Assembly: GCA_018398585.1 (NCBI GenBank)
Contig: JAGTTD010000001.1
Coordinates: 374,501-438,500, forward strand
DNA: 64,000 nucleotides
Reading direction: 5' to 3'
Source: Simmondsia chinensis
Taxonomy: Eukaryota; Streptophyta; Magnoliopsida; Caryophyllales; Simmondsiaceae
Each line of letters opens with the position of its first letter. Position 1 is the first letter of the stretch. This document shows positions 8,682 through 20,600 of the stretch, piece by piece. The position numbers and the translations under genes were made by a program. The notes beneath the pieces are model-generated. The model made no database searches and was not told where the DNA came from. It worked only from the letters and a program-made list of their open reading frames with translations.

Positions 8682-11600
8682 ATGGAGCGGTTATGTTGCT
8701 TTAGTAGTTCTAATTCAGAGGTAAATGCATACTTCCCCTCCCTATATATAATTTTTTGTTTTTAATGAATTTGATATCTCTACTGGTTTTTTGGGATGAT
8801 TAATCAGTGGATGAAAAGTTGATCAGGTGGATTGCTGTTCTGTTTTTGGATAACCCTGTACTGAGATGACTAAAACATAGAAGTTTGTCAATGTCGTGCG
8901 AGTACTTAATTAAATTTATACCAATAGCATAGTTTGGGAATTGAGGGTCTACATGGAATTGTAGCGTTGAAATTATGCAACTCAGTTTTGTCTCTATTAA
9001 ATTTGGCTGTTGAGTCCAGTTTGTACCCCCCCCCGACCCTGCATAGGTGGGAGCGCTTGAGGCACTGGGTATGTTCCTTTTAGTCCAGTTTGTGCCCTGT
9101 TGTAGTGATTCAACTCACCTTTTCAAGTGGGGGTTTTACAAAATATTGTGATATTTCTCAGGTTTTACAAATAGCTTGTCTGGCAAGTTTGTGGTCTGAG
9201 TTTGCTGGATCTTTGAACTCTAATGTTTCATACTTCGTTGTTGGGTGTAATTCAAATTTCTAGTGATGAAGTCAATTGGTGTTTTCCTGGGTTATATGGA
9301 GTTATTTAGGCTAGATTGATGTTTGCTCTGGATTCTACTACTCTGTTTTGGGCTTTTTGTGTTGTGAATTGTAGCTTACATGGATTTCTAACATCTTGGG
9401 ACTCTTCACGTATGCTGCTTGCTTATGTTTCTTAGTCTGCTTCCTAATGACACTGGCGGAGGCTTAATCATCAACTTGCTTGTCCAGGTTGTCGGGCAAC
9501 AGACATCATGTGTTTCTGGTAAAGGAAGAAGCAATCAAGGTCAAACCACATATGGCTACAGCCTTGTCAAAGGGAAAGCTGACCATCCTATGGAGGATTT
9601 TCATGTTGCTAAATTTGTGCAAATGCAAGAGCGTGAGCTCGGGCTATTTGCTATATATGATGGTCATGTAGGTGGTGGTGTGCCTGCCTACCTGCAGAAG
9701 CATTTATTAAACAATATCCTAAACGAGGTGAATGGTTGCCCTTACACTTAAAACCAATCATATACTTGGCATAGCTTATGATATTATGAATGACACTTAA
9801 TCATATGTTTTTTTCAACTGCTGTTAGGAAGAGTTTTGGATTGACCCTAGGAGCGCAATTTCAAAAGCCTATGAGAAAACTGACCAAGGAATTCTTTCTC
9901 ATAGTCCTGACATTGCCAGAGGTGGCTCCACAGCTGTCACTGCGATTTCTATTAACGGTCAAAGATTATGGGTGGCCAATTTGGGTGATTCTCGAGCAGT
10001 TCTCTCAAGGGGAGGTAAGGCCGTACAGATGAGCACCGACCATGAGCCCAGCACCGAGCGAGGCAGCATTGAGAATAAAGGTGGATTTGTCTCAAATATG
10101 CCAGGTCTTTTTCCACAGTCCTTTCCTCTACTTCTTTCTCTATGCGAATGCTTCTTTATGCCATCCAGTCATCTGTCATCAGTCATATTTTGGATAAATT
10201 ATGATGTATATAGCTGTTTCAAGAAGTGAGTTGTCATTATGGCCAAGCTTGTCCATAACTATGCAGTGCATCATGGCATGAAGACAAAGGCCCTGCATTG
10301 TGTCAGCAAAATGAAAACCGAAGTATGTGGTGTAGATAGGAAGTAAATAATAATTGGGGAGCTTGCATTGAAGATTGTAGAGATTGTTATGAGACCTTAG
10401 TACTTGATTGCTGGGTTGTGTTGTGTCTCAAATTTTTTGTTTAGATTCTAAGCAAAGGTCTATGGTGGAGTGGAGCAGAGGGACCGGGCCCTTTGCCTCC
10501 CGTGGTACGGACCTTTTATTTTGCGATAGGTTGTTATACATGTTTGCTTCTAGACTTTCTCTTTGTTTTATGGTACTATACATTCACCTTTTAGGGTTTC
10601 TGCTCATTAATTGAGAGAAACATGGAGAGAAAAGTGAAGAAAATCTTGTATTACTCAATTTTCGATTTAGTGAAGTTATCTACCTCTGCCTCTGGTTTTT
10701 CCCTCTCTTTGACGTCTTTCCACATAAATTATGGTATCTTCTTTTCTTCCTTGTCTTCTTATTTGTGTTCTTTAATTTTATTTTGGTATCTAAATCGAGA
10801 TCTTTAGGGTAGCACCCTAAAAGAGTAAGGTTGTGTACATCCCACTACTCCTAGACCCTGCATATGCGGGAGCCCTTGGGGCACCGGGTTTGTTGTTGTT
10901 GTATCTAAATCGAGATCTTGAGTATTTTGCCTAACATTAGGGATGTGCTCAAGGACTTATTCTTATCAATTGAGTAATATGCTGTAAAAGGGTGTGTTTA
11001 GGAACTTTTTTTTTTTTTTTGGCATTAATGTCCCAAAATTTTAGGATCTCTGGAACTCTATTCTATACGTCATAATTCTCTTCTTGGTGGTTCTTAATTG
11101 GGTCGAAATAGACAGCCATGTGTTTACTGGACAAACCTATTCGGTTTTGAAGCACAAACAAAACAACTGCATGGGTTGGGATCTTCCGTAATGAGTTGGT
11201 GCTACTTCTAGCCTCTGGGTCCATTTCTATTTCATCTATTTGACTCCATGGACCAGCATGCCAGGATACAACTCAACAAGTTCTAACATACTACCTTTTT
11301 ATCCGGACTATAATCATGGATGTTAATTTTCTCCCTCTCTTGATTATAGTTGTGGCACATGAGATCTTTTTGTGTGCTCAAGTTCTCTTTCATTTGGTTT
11401 GTGAATCGATTGTCTTTCACGATGCTCATCTTACCATTAGGTTGCTTTATAGGCTGAAGGATTATTAACCTTAGATGCTCCGTACACCTTTTCATTCAGT
11501 TTTTCTTTATTTTTCTCCTGTCCCTTTTCTAATCTTTCTTTAATTGCATTTCATATGTTTTAGAGTCTTCTTTAGTCTCCATTGCTGTCCTTTTTAGAAA

Positions 11601-12985
11601 GCGCTACAGTGACTGCATGCATGCAAGGTCCAAGAGATGGTTAGCTTTTTGATCTTGTTCTCAATGCAAGAGTTTTAAGGACTTTCAATTTGGTCATTCA
11701 ATTTTTTTCTATATTATTCCCTTAAATTTTGCATGTGACCTACTCAAGTCAAGTGTCATCTTAATTGTATTTTATAAGAAGTATGAGCTTGCCTGATTAC
11801 TGTGGCTAGTTGTATGTGGAAACTCCATGGATGTCTTGAATGCACAGAACATTTGAATTTGAGGTGAAATTGTTCGTTACTAAGTGTGAAGAACTTAGTA
11901 AAGGGAACAAAATGAATCAATTAAAGTACATTGTCACTGACGCGAGTTTGTAACCCCATTATATAGTGTTAAAGAACTAATTGTACTAAAAGTTTCAGCT
12001 AAGGCATGAAAGTCTTGGATTAGTTTTATACTCTAATATGCAGTTACATACTTCCATGCCCATTTGTTTTTGACTGGTCAGTGAACTAAATGCTTGTTTC
12101 CTACTTATATGATCATCAAATTTTATTAGTAGTATCAACATCCGTCAAGCTTCTTTTTGATTGGTTGGATTTTTTTTTATTTTTTTATTTTTAATCCCGG
12201 GCAGCACAAATCACATAAGTGTATCGTTCTTACCTAGTGGTGCAGTACGGATAAACGGTAATGATCACCATTTGTCCTCTTATCAGGAGATGTCCCCAGA
12301 GTCAACGGCCAGCTGGCAGTTTCCCGTGCTTTCGGGAACAAGAGCCTTAAATCACATCTTCGGTCTGATCCTGACATACAAGATGCCAATATCGACATGA
12401 ACACTGATGTTCTGATACTTGCAAGCGATGGTCTATGGAAGGTGATTTAGTAGTCATACGACGTCTCAAGTCTTGCTTTCTGGTTCAAATGCTACTTATG
12501 GCCTATTTGTCCAAGTTTTTATCAAAAAGTATGTGGTTTTTATATGGAAAAAACTTTTTAAAGATTTTAATGGTGTTTGTCTTGTAAAGAAAAGTACTTT
12601 TAAATAGAACTAAAAGGTGTTTTTCTATTCTTGACTTGTGAGAAGCACTATTTACATAGGTTTTTTTTTTTTTTTTATAGAACTAAAAAGTGTTTTTCTG
12701 CTCTTGAATTGTGAGAAGCACTATTTACATAGGTTTTTTTTTTTTTTTTTTTTAAATTGTTTGGCCAAATAGGCTCTTAATTACCTAGAAGATAAATATA
12801 AGAATAACTATTTCTATCGGTTTTTCATGTTCTCATTGTTCATCCAGGTAATGGCTAATCAAGAGGCGGTCGACATTGCTAGAAGGATAAAAGATCCACA
12901 GAAGGCAGCAAAGCAGTTAACTACAGAAGCACTAAAAAGAGAAAGCAAAGATGACATTTCTTGCATCGTGGTAAGATTCCAGTGA
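8682..12985 (+). CDS. Protein phosphatase 2C, clade F-like, 282 aa, five coding exons
   Basis: Exons: 8682-8720, 9488-9727, 9828-10104, 12287-12441, 12848-12985 (849 nt, TGA stop). All introns begin GT and end AG. The third uses the weak donor GTCTTT after CCAG, which the reading frame (NMP-G-DVPRV) supports. The family removes phosphate from phospho-Ser/Thr using two Mn/Mg ions. Motifs seen: E49-D50, D71-G72-H73, GGST near the start of exon 3's second half, GDSRAVLSRGG, VSRAFG at 198-202, SDG at 232-234 and a final DDISCIVV. Length and order fit small cytosolic or nuclear plant PP2Cs such as PIA1 and its relatives. Oddity: residue 203 is Asn where the family has the metal-binding Asp. Introns 3 and 4 carry insertions (10805-10901, 12499-12776). 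Confidence 0.93.
9027..9078 (+). repeat. Tail fragment of the LINE/SINE 3' end
   Basis: About 50 bp (a C run, GACCCTGCATAGGTGGGAGC, then TTGAGGCACTGGGTATGTT) match the last part of the 5S-SINE/RTE-LINE 3' end. It lies in intron 1 of the phosphatase gene. No duplication was found. Confidence 0.7.
10805..10901 (+). mobile_element. 5'-truncated SINE/LINE copy with perfect 18-bp TSD
   Basis: The 97-bp insert starts inside the 3' body (TAGGGTAGCACCC) and runs through GTACATCC and GGGAGCCCTTGGGGCACCGG to TTTGTTGTTGTTG. It is flanked by TATCTAAATCGAGATCTT at 10787-10804 and 10902-10919. It lies in intron 3 of the phosphatase gene. The 5' truncation and long TSD show target-primed reverse transcription. 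Confidence 0.93.
12499..12776. mobile_element. PIF/Harbinger-like MITE in PP2C intron 4
   Basis: The terminal inverted repeat is TGGCCTATTTGTCCAA on the left and TTGGCCAAATAGGCTC on the right, with TTA next to both ends (12496-12498, 12777-12779). Inside, a unit of about 73 bp (from AGAACTAAAA through CACTATTTACATAGG plus a T run) occurs twice, at 12606-12678 and from 12679. Superfamily assignment rests on the 3-bp TTA duplication. Confidence 0.65.
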
Positions 12986-13920
12986 ATAATATCATGAAAG
13001 CTGCTGCGAAAACTTCGATATGCACATAAACCCATTTGTTTTTCATTTAAGTTGGTCGTCGTGATTGGAGATTCTTAGTTTCTCGCGCGTAACTGCTTAC
13101 AGTGATTTGGTTCAGGGTTGCAGCTAAGCACAAAAGATGAAGTTAGACACTAAAGTAGGAAATGTGCTGGTAAATTGGTAAGGGAGAAAGGTGTATTTTG
13201 GGGGTACATATAAGCTTTTGTTCATATATGTTGCTGAAGTAGGGACATTTATGTAGGATTGTTGAACTCAATATCGTATAGGAGTTGGATTTACAAGCAT
13301 ATGGTGTTTTAGTAGATTGATTATGGGGTTAGTTATGTTGTTAGTCCTTTTTTTGCTTTATTTATTGTGTTAATTTGGTCTTTAAACATTTATTGTTTTG
13401 ATTAAGTCTAAATATTGAAATTAATACTATTTTGTATTAAAATCCTAATGCTAGTTAGCAATTTTGTATGTTTCCACGTCATGAGTGGTGCAATAGATGT
13501 TCTGATAGGTGTTCGTGTCTTGTAAATGCTAAGTAACATTACGTGTCTTGTAAATGCCAAGCAACGTTACTATTTCAATCAAATATTAACCTTAATTTCC
13601 AATATTGGATTTAATTGGAACAATTTTAATTATATGTGAACTAAATTGACACAATACAGACACAATAAGCAAAGTATATGACTAATTATATAAATAACCC
13701 TTATTTATATAATTATATTAGAGATATTCTTCATTAAGCGCTTACATGTGGGTGCATTCTCATAGTTGATCCATTGTACAGAATCTAAAAATTTATGATC
13801 GACAATTACGAATGATGATTTTAATAACCATCAATTATATCATTAATTTGTTTTATACAATTATATCATTATTTATAATTGGAGTCATAATTGTTACATA
13901 TTAAAAGGGTTAGAAGTAAC
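12986..13920. other. PP2C 3' UTR and AT-rich spacer
   Basis: Positions 12986 to about 13330 are probably the phosphatase 3' UTR. Positions 13370-13700 look like a MITE remnant (CTAAATTGACACAATA also occurs in variants near 44890, 57150 and 61690). It contains a 27-bp doublet, GTGTCTTGTAAATGC..AAG..AC, at about 13517-13571. I see no gene. Confidence 0.45.
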
Positions 13921-13923
13921 GGG

Positions 13924-14076
13924 GTGGGCCAAAAATTAATATTTCGGGCTCTTAATGGGCCGTAGGTGTACGAAGCCCAATCCACAAATAGGCCCATCGT
14001 GTATGATGCAAACAAATTGCGCACTCCTGAAACCCTATTCCCGCACTGACCATTTTTTACCCTTTGCTAGGGTTTG
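13924..14076 (+). promoter_or_regulatory. Site II plus telo-box promoter of the snoRNA locus
   Basis: Four Site II words lie in 75 bp: TGGGCC at 13925 and 13956, AGCCCA at 13974, GGCCCA at 13991. A telo-box AAACCCTAT follows at 14030 and a reverse one, CTAGGGTTT, at 14068. A pyrimidine-rich start region (14082-14108) comes next. In Arabidopsis this combination is known to drive snoRNA and ribosomal-protein genes, which fits the snoRNAs downstream. Confidence 0.7.
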
Positions 14077-14556
14077 AGATTCCCCCCCTCTCTCTCTTTC
14101 TCAACTCTCAAAAGTTTCAGCTTTGTGCCGATTCTTCGTCTTAGATGAACACTGAACATTTAAATCTCTACTTGACAATCTCTTCACGGAACCATTGTAG
14201 TATGATATTGGTGTTCGATTGTTTTTGCTCTGAATGATTTTTGAGTGAAAATGTTTGAACTTTTGTCTGTTCTTTCGGTTGCAAGTGGTTCAATCTTTGG
14301 AATGATATCTTGTTATGGCATATGTCAATGATGCCGAAATTCTCCGATGATCGAAGCTGTTTATGAAGAAGTTATCTTCTTTGTTTGGTTCTACCTTTTT
14401 GGTACATTTTTCTAATACATGATATTCTCTTTTCCTTCTTATATGGCCAAATTTATGCTTACAGTTTGCTTGTTTAGGTAAATGGAGTCGATTCATCAAT
14501 TCTGATTGGAAATCAGTATGCTGAGTTATTCATCAATCTGTTTATGTGGGAGAGGC

Positions 14557-14821
14557 TTGCGATGATAACTTATCAAATTCAAGCTCAACAGACCGGAATG
14601 CAATGTTATCTCCCGTTGATAACCTTGCTTGTTGATCTGTGAAATTTCACCGGGCCTTTGGTCCGACCCTACATATTAGTTCATTTGGGATTTTATCCTA
14701 AAAGGTAGAGTATCCCACTGGGCTTATACGTTGATCTCTTCTCTCTCACAACTCCGATATAGGATTCTTATTAGACACACTTGTCGAGTCCTTAACACAA
14801 TCACCCAGCTGATCTGAGCAA
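14557..14821 (+). pseudogene. Box C/D snoRNA copy split by an LTR-like insertion
   Basis: Positions 14557-14637 align with the intact snoRNA at 15382-15480, including the guide AATTCAAGCTCAACAGACCG. Positions 14803-14821 align with its 3' end (ACCCAGCTGATCTGAGCAA). Between them sits a 160-bp insert (14638-14797). The C box is weakened to ATGATAA. The D-box end and the TTGC/GCAA closing stem survive but are now far apart, so this copy is probably dead. Confidence 0.75.
14638..14797 (+). mobile_element. 160-bp TG...CA insertion (solo short LTR) inside the snoRNA
   Basis: It starts TGTGAAATTTCACCGGG and ends GAGTCCTTAACA. The flanking pentamers are TGATC and CAATC, a possible eroded duplication. 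A second member of exactly 160 bp lies at 44136-44295 and shares CCCACTG.GCTTAT..GTTGATCTCTTCT and the ending AATCCTTAACA. Confidence 0.65.
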
Positions 14822-15381
14822 TCTCCTCTCCCTCGTATGCGTATAGTTGGTTCGCCTTCATGGTATTTTATTTTTTTCCCCCTTTTGGTGGTTAAACTGT
14901 GACCAAGTTGTTCCAGCTGTGCTGTTAATCAACTTTGTATTTAAGTAGCATGTTTGAGAAGAGAGGAACAGCTTTGCTATGTAGTTTTGTTGTGCATTGA
15001 AATGATGACCCATGTTCTGTTGTATCATGTCTTTCATTTGTGTGTTGCACTAGTTAAAACTTGTGATTTGGCGGTGGACTCAACCCAGAGATTGGTTGAG
15101 TTACAAGTGGGTTTCTCTGGATATTTTGGGGCGTGTTTAGTATCATTTGTTGATTGAAGTTTTTGTTTTTTAAAACTAAAGCCATATTTAGGAAACAATT
15201 TCTCATTATTTTTGGATTTTAAGTTTTTCTAATATTTAGTGAAAACTTAAAAAAAAAAAAAAAAAAAAAAGAAACTCATTTGTGAAATCTAGTTTTTAGA
15301 TTTTTCAAAAATCAAAGTTGCAAACAGAAAAGATATCAAACAAACTCTTTAAAAAACGCTTCTCATTGTAGAATTTGAGGA

Positions 15382-15480
15382 TTGCGATGATGACTCATGA
15401 AATTCAAGCTCAACAGACCGGAATGCAAGGTATCTCTTAATGAGAACCTTGCGTGTCGACCACCCCGCTGAACTGAGCAA
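15382..15480 (+). ncRNA. Box C/D snoRNA, intact, predicted to guide 25S rRNA 2'-O-methylation
   Basis: The 99-nt RNA is closed by TTGC/GCAA. The C box is ATGATGA (15387-15393), the D box CTGA sits next to the closing stem, a C'-like box is ATGAGAA and a D'-like box is CAGA. Upstream of D' the 13-nt element TCAAGCTCAACAG is a perfect complement of CUGUUGAGCUUGA, which I recall as a conserved stretch of plant 25S rRNA. The five-nucleotide rule would place the methyl group on the second G of UUGAGC. I do not give it a family number. The promoter and the sister copy support it. Confidence 0.8.
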
Positions 15481-16660
15481 TTCCTCTGCTAACTATTGCT
15501 TGAATTTTTTATTTTCTTGCTAGATGTAGTACTTCATGAGACATCCCATCTCCCAAAGTCATTGTCTATTTTTCCAAATTGATATTGCTATTCATTATTG
15601 GTTTAAATGAGGAACATGATAAACACCTATGTGACAGGATTTCATATCATGTGTGCTAGACATTATGTTGATTTCTCAGTTGTTTGTGTGAACTTCTGAA
15701 GAAACTGCTTTATTCTAATTCATGCTCTATTGCAATTGCTTCATCCGTTTTTTTATTTAATTTGAATAATTGTCAATTACTTGGTTTTAGTTTGTCACGG
15801 TGCTATGGATGTCCATAATACTTGCTTAAGCAGTTTAGGAAGGTGATCTGGACACTGATTACCGATCTTTGTCAACAATGAATCTGGGAGGCAGATGAGG
15901 AAGCTATAGTGAAGTCATTGTTTTCATTTCTCAAAGTCGGGTTTTGGGTAAGTCCTGCCAATAATGAGGATTGGGATGAGATAATGTGAATTTTCTCTGT
16001 TGTAATAACGAAAATATGTTAGGTCCTTTACTGTTAATGGTAGGTTGATTCGAGGCATTGAAACTGAGGACCTCTAAGCTTTAAAACGGGATATCAAAGG
16101 CAGAACCTCCTGCATGAAATTATCAGTTCGGACCAAAACTCTGACAAGATAAGTTCATTTGGTCTTTCGACTAGAGGGATCTGGCTGGTTGCTATTTGTT
16201 GCCCTTAAGACTTGTGTTTGAAGCTCTATTGGTTGTTTGGCTTAATTTTTTTTTTAACCACTGTTCGGCTCAAATTGGTTGGCTATTATTTGTTCCCGTT
16301 CTCTGTTTGTATTTTCATTGGATAAATAATGGCCTAACAAAGGCTAAGCGTCGGTTTGAAGCTCTCTTCTTTCCTTTTCTGCATGTTGGTGGCCTTGGGT
16401 GATCCCGACCATCTAAAAAAACAAGATGCTTGTATGGTTTGGGGAGCATTTCGTAGTGGTTGTACACAGATGTAACTATTTACCTGTATCATGTAAGCAT
16501 CCACAAAGCTCTAGAGGTTTAGTATGGTGTAACTACACTCTAGCACTTGTTAGGGGGTTTCAGTCTCACCTGTCTTGTGATCAATTGTTTTGGGGTCAAA
16601 TTTCTTGTAATGCATACCATAATAAAGAAATGCCGTAAACATTTGATTTTTTGCATCTAT

Positions 16661-17637
16661 GACGATGTTTTTACATATGGCAGTACATTTTCTTTGTGTT
16701 GGCACTGGAGAGCATGATTATGAAGATTTCCTGCAAATGCTACTCTAATAGATGCCCAAGTATGACAAGCCGCCTCCAACCATCAATTTCTTAACTAAAA
16801 TTCATATCTGCATTTAAAAATCTTACCTCTTCTGTTATAAAAAACCATTTGCAATTTTGAGTCTGCCTTGAAGTTGTAACAATAATACTATAGCCTCAGT
16901 AATCAAGACCCTAACTCAAGATATAAACAGATATTGTCCGGCATCATTTTCACCATTAGAGAAGCTAATAGCACCATTGATCGAGTAGCCAAAGAATGAG
17001 AGAAGCAGATGGAATGAAATTACCCCTCCCCAAGCTCCCAGGCTGAAAAAATTGTTTACTCACGACTCTACGATAGACCCTTTCTTAGGTAAGCTATCTT
17101 AAGAAAGGTACCTAAGGGTACAGAAATACGAGCCCATAGAAAAAATCCAGTTCAAGTATGGTTGTATCCAAGGAGATTCTTCCTTGTGATTAAAAAAAAA
17201 AGAGGCCCACATGCTACAGTAGCAACGCACAAGTCCAGCTTATAGTAGTAGATTTTTAACGTTGGAACCAATGAGGAGAATGTGACAAACTGCGTCATTT
17301 TCTAACTAGAAACAAGTCGAACACCATATCAGTCACAGCTTCTCAACTTGTATCCTCCAAAATTAATTACAGAAAACACCAACGGTGTAAAACATTAACC
17401 GGAGATGCATGCATGGCATTTATACTTTTATAGCACTACTAATTTGTGCCTCTAAATCACATATGTAATGCCACACCCTTTATCCTCCCGTTCGAATTAA
17501 ATTGAATACATGGTAATCGATTAATACAATGCTGCTGCCGCCGCAAGAACAAAGCTTTAGCATCTGCGTCGCCTTTTCAAACCGCCAGCTCTCAGATTAA
17601 ACACCCTTTAGTATGGTAAGATTACTCTGCACAGATT
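16661..17637. other. Spacer and 3' UTR of the APR-like gene
   Basis: The stretch lies between the end of the snoRNA locus and the stop codon at 17638. Its right part (about 17400-17637) is probably the 3' UTR of the minus-strand APR-like gene. I see no other gene or repeat structure in it. Confidence 0.4.
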
Positions 17638-20600
17638 TTATCGTTTTAGTGCGGCACCAACCATGGCACCTCGACTGGTGCTTGCATCTCCAATGGCAAC
17701 GGCTGAAGCAAGCGACTTGGATGCCCATGCCCTGGCGTTTATGGCACCTTCCTGAAGGTTACTTCTCTTGTATGGATCCCTCAAGGAATTGAATAACTGT
17801 AACGCTCGATGTGGGTGACCCAGCTGCACATTTTGTACGTACCTTCTCCAAGCGCAACGAGTGAATTCCAGAAGATACGGGGACAAGAAGTAAAGCAACC
17901 TCAAGAGAACAAATGTGGTGGCTAGTGCCAGGTATGTCTCTTGCCTCAGCAGATTCTCTGGAGATCTTGCCCAGGAGAATGGGCAATTTTCCTGCTGCTG
18001 GTTGTCGTTATTCTCCTCATCTGACGTACCTTGAATATTGCTCAATGATAATCGATCAACTGAGTTCGTCTTTATGCCTACATTCATGTATGAGCTCAGT
18101 AAGCGACTGACAAACTTATTCAAAAAAGGGCTAAACAACAGTGACAAGGTCGTCCTGATGCGTCAGTAGCAAAAGAAAAAGCATAATCAATGAACACAGC
18201 CAGCTGTTAAGCGAGAAAAAAATCTGATGGTGGTTAAATACAGCGGGAAATATTAGCAACAAAACATATTTCCCACCCAAATACACAACTAAGATTTTCA
18301 CAGAGGATCAGAACTGGAACTTACCAGTGAAATCACTGTAGAAAGCAACAAGAGAACCAAGACTGCGGGAGCCACGATAACGAACACGCATGGTAGAATT
18401 CAGAAGGAAAAGAGTCGGAAATCCATGCACTCCGTACTTTGACAGTATGCTGCAAGAAATAATAACATTTAGATGCAAGTGTCGAGAAAAACTTATATAG
18501 GGAACACTTCAGTACTCAGAGTTCAAACCTTGGCCTGACGGCTAATTCTTCGATTGCAAAATGGGGAACATACGGATATAAAGAAGCAAGGGCTGAAAAG
18601 CTTGGTCTTAACATCCTGGAGAAAGGACACCAAGACGCATAAAAGAGAACAGCTACGTATCCATGGCTAAGACTGTACACCAGATGGTTTGCCTTCTGCA
18701 ATGTGGCCTCATCGCCCTTCAGAAAAACAAATGGCCGGTGCAATCAGCAATAGTTAACGAAATAAGAAAAGAACCCCACAGGGAGAAATGTTGCCAAAAC
18801 TCCTTAACATGGACGTCAATCTTGAATCCCCCAGGAAACATCACATACCAGAAAATGCAATACTATCTACAAGTCTAAACAGGAGACAAAATTTAACTGA
18901 AAGCTTGGAACACCATTGATCAGGATCTGACCATAGATGGAGAGTCTTAGCAACACAAATTATGCTGCATACTATATATAGCGGTAGAACACCATCACAT
19001 ATAAAGCTGTAAGACTGGATACCTCTCAGAAATCACGTATAGACAACAGATAATATGACGTATAACAAAGATATAAAGCCAAAACATGCCACCACGACCA
19101 CCAGTTTTAGTGCAACAGCCACACAATAATCTAGATAAAACAAGCATGTGTGACACAGCAACCATTGAATTGAAATATAGGTATGCGTAGGGGTGTAAAT
19201 GAGCTAAGCCGGCTCGTAACAAAGCTCAAAAAGCTCGGCTTGCTTTGAGCTTGAGCCGAGCTGAGCCGAGCCGACTCGTTTAGCTTATCGAGCCGAGCCC
19301 GAGCCCAGTAAAGCTCGAGCTCGTAGGCTCACGAGCCTAAACGAGCCTAGGTGAGCCTTTTTTATTATAGTATATTTACTTAAATATTGCTCAATAAAGC
19401 CATATTAGAGCCTAAATGAGCAGAGCCCAAGCTTAAATGAGCCCAAACGAGCATATATTGAGCTTAAATGAGCTTGAATATTGCAAGCTTAATGCGAAGC
19501 TTGCCGATCTTATACCGAGCTGACCCCTAGCTCGAGCCTGAATTTTTAAAGCTTTGCGAGTCGAGCCCGAGCCGAGCTTAATGGTAACGAGCCGAGCCTC
19601 AAGCCTAGCAGGCTCGGGCTCGGCTCGGGTCGGCTCAAATACACCCCTAGGTATGCATGGCCTCAATGTTGATCTACCTTCATCTCTACTGATGATAACA
19701 AGCACAATCTATGCCAATTACACCACTTAACAATATACAATCAATATCTGTGAGTATATAACATGGAATCTCTCAATTTTTGTTCGATTCCAGACAATAT
19801 AATTCAATAAATTCATTTCGCCAATTTGTGATCTGTACCCTAAGATAGGAGGTCATCAACCGAAGTGTTCATAGCATGATTTGGGAGAGTTAAGAAATTT
19901 TCATAATCTTGGGTTTGCAAAGTGATTTCTTGATCATCTTTGCTTATGCATACAGAGCATATTAATAGAACCTTATACTTATGTGGCGTCATATGTTCTT
20001 GAATTATTTCTTTGTTCTTCATTGACACCGGTGTTATCCACAACAATGCTCCTCTCTATCACTGAGGATTCAGAACTAAATGACAGGGTTTTGTCAATTC
20101 ATCAAAACACCATAATATACTTACAGACATTCTTAAATTTCTGGAATCCAAAGAAATATAGCATGAAATTTTCAAGAATGTTTAAGCTAACAGAAATTAA
20201 AGAAACTGTGAACAAACAGTGTTGGGAAAGCTGCTATTCCTACCTATTCGCCGTCTCAACCAGTTGAAGGGTTATCCTTTCAACACTAGAATAATCCACC
20301 AGCTAGGGGTAAGCAAGATTATTCAAAATTAATAAAATAATGTCAAAGGTAATCCTTTTAACATCTGACCTCTTAGACATGAAAACCACTATGATCGCCA
20401 TCTTCCCTCAGAAACAAACTAGAGATTCTAGACAACTTCAACCAACCGTTTTCTCCACTAGACCCATATGGCTCAAACATAAGTTCGGAGATTCAAAATG
20501 TCAGGGATTCCGACTTCCATCTTCCTCCTCTATCTCCCTACTCCAGAGTACACCTGCATTAAACTTCTTATGTATGCCCTCAAGGCTGAACATAGATAGG

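Larger units (their letters stand above)
14082..16660 (+). ncRNA. Candidate host transcript of the snoRNAs
   Basis: A CT-rich start region after a strong ribosome-biogenesis promoter is followed by no long reading frame; the longest plus-strand frames are 60-70 codons without recognisable domains. Both snoRNA copies lie within the first 1.4 kb. A non-coding host is the simplest reading. The 3' end is a guess; the convergent APR-like gene ends at 17638. Confidence 0.35.

Noticed and set aside
14995..15110. Third snoRNA around the C-box-like AATGATGACC
   Set aside because: No D box or closing stem within a reasonable distance.
18078..18147. Upstream extension of APR-like exon 4
   Set aside because: Using the AAG acceptor puts the join out of frame and reaches a stop; the GTAG acceptor at 18078 keeps frame and matches the family.
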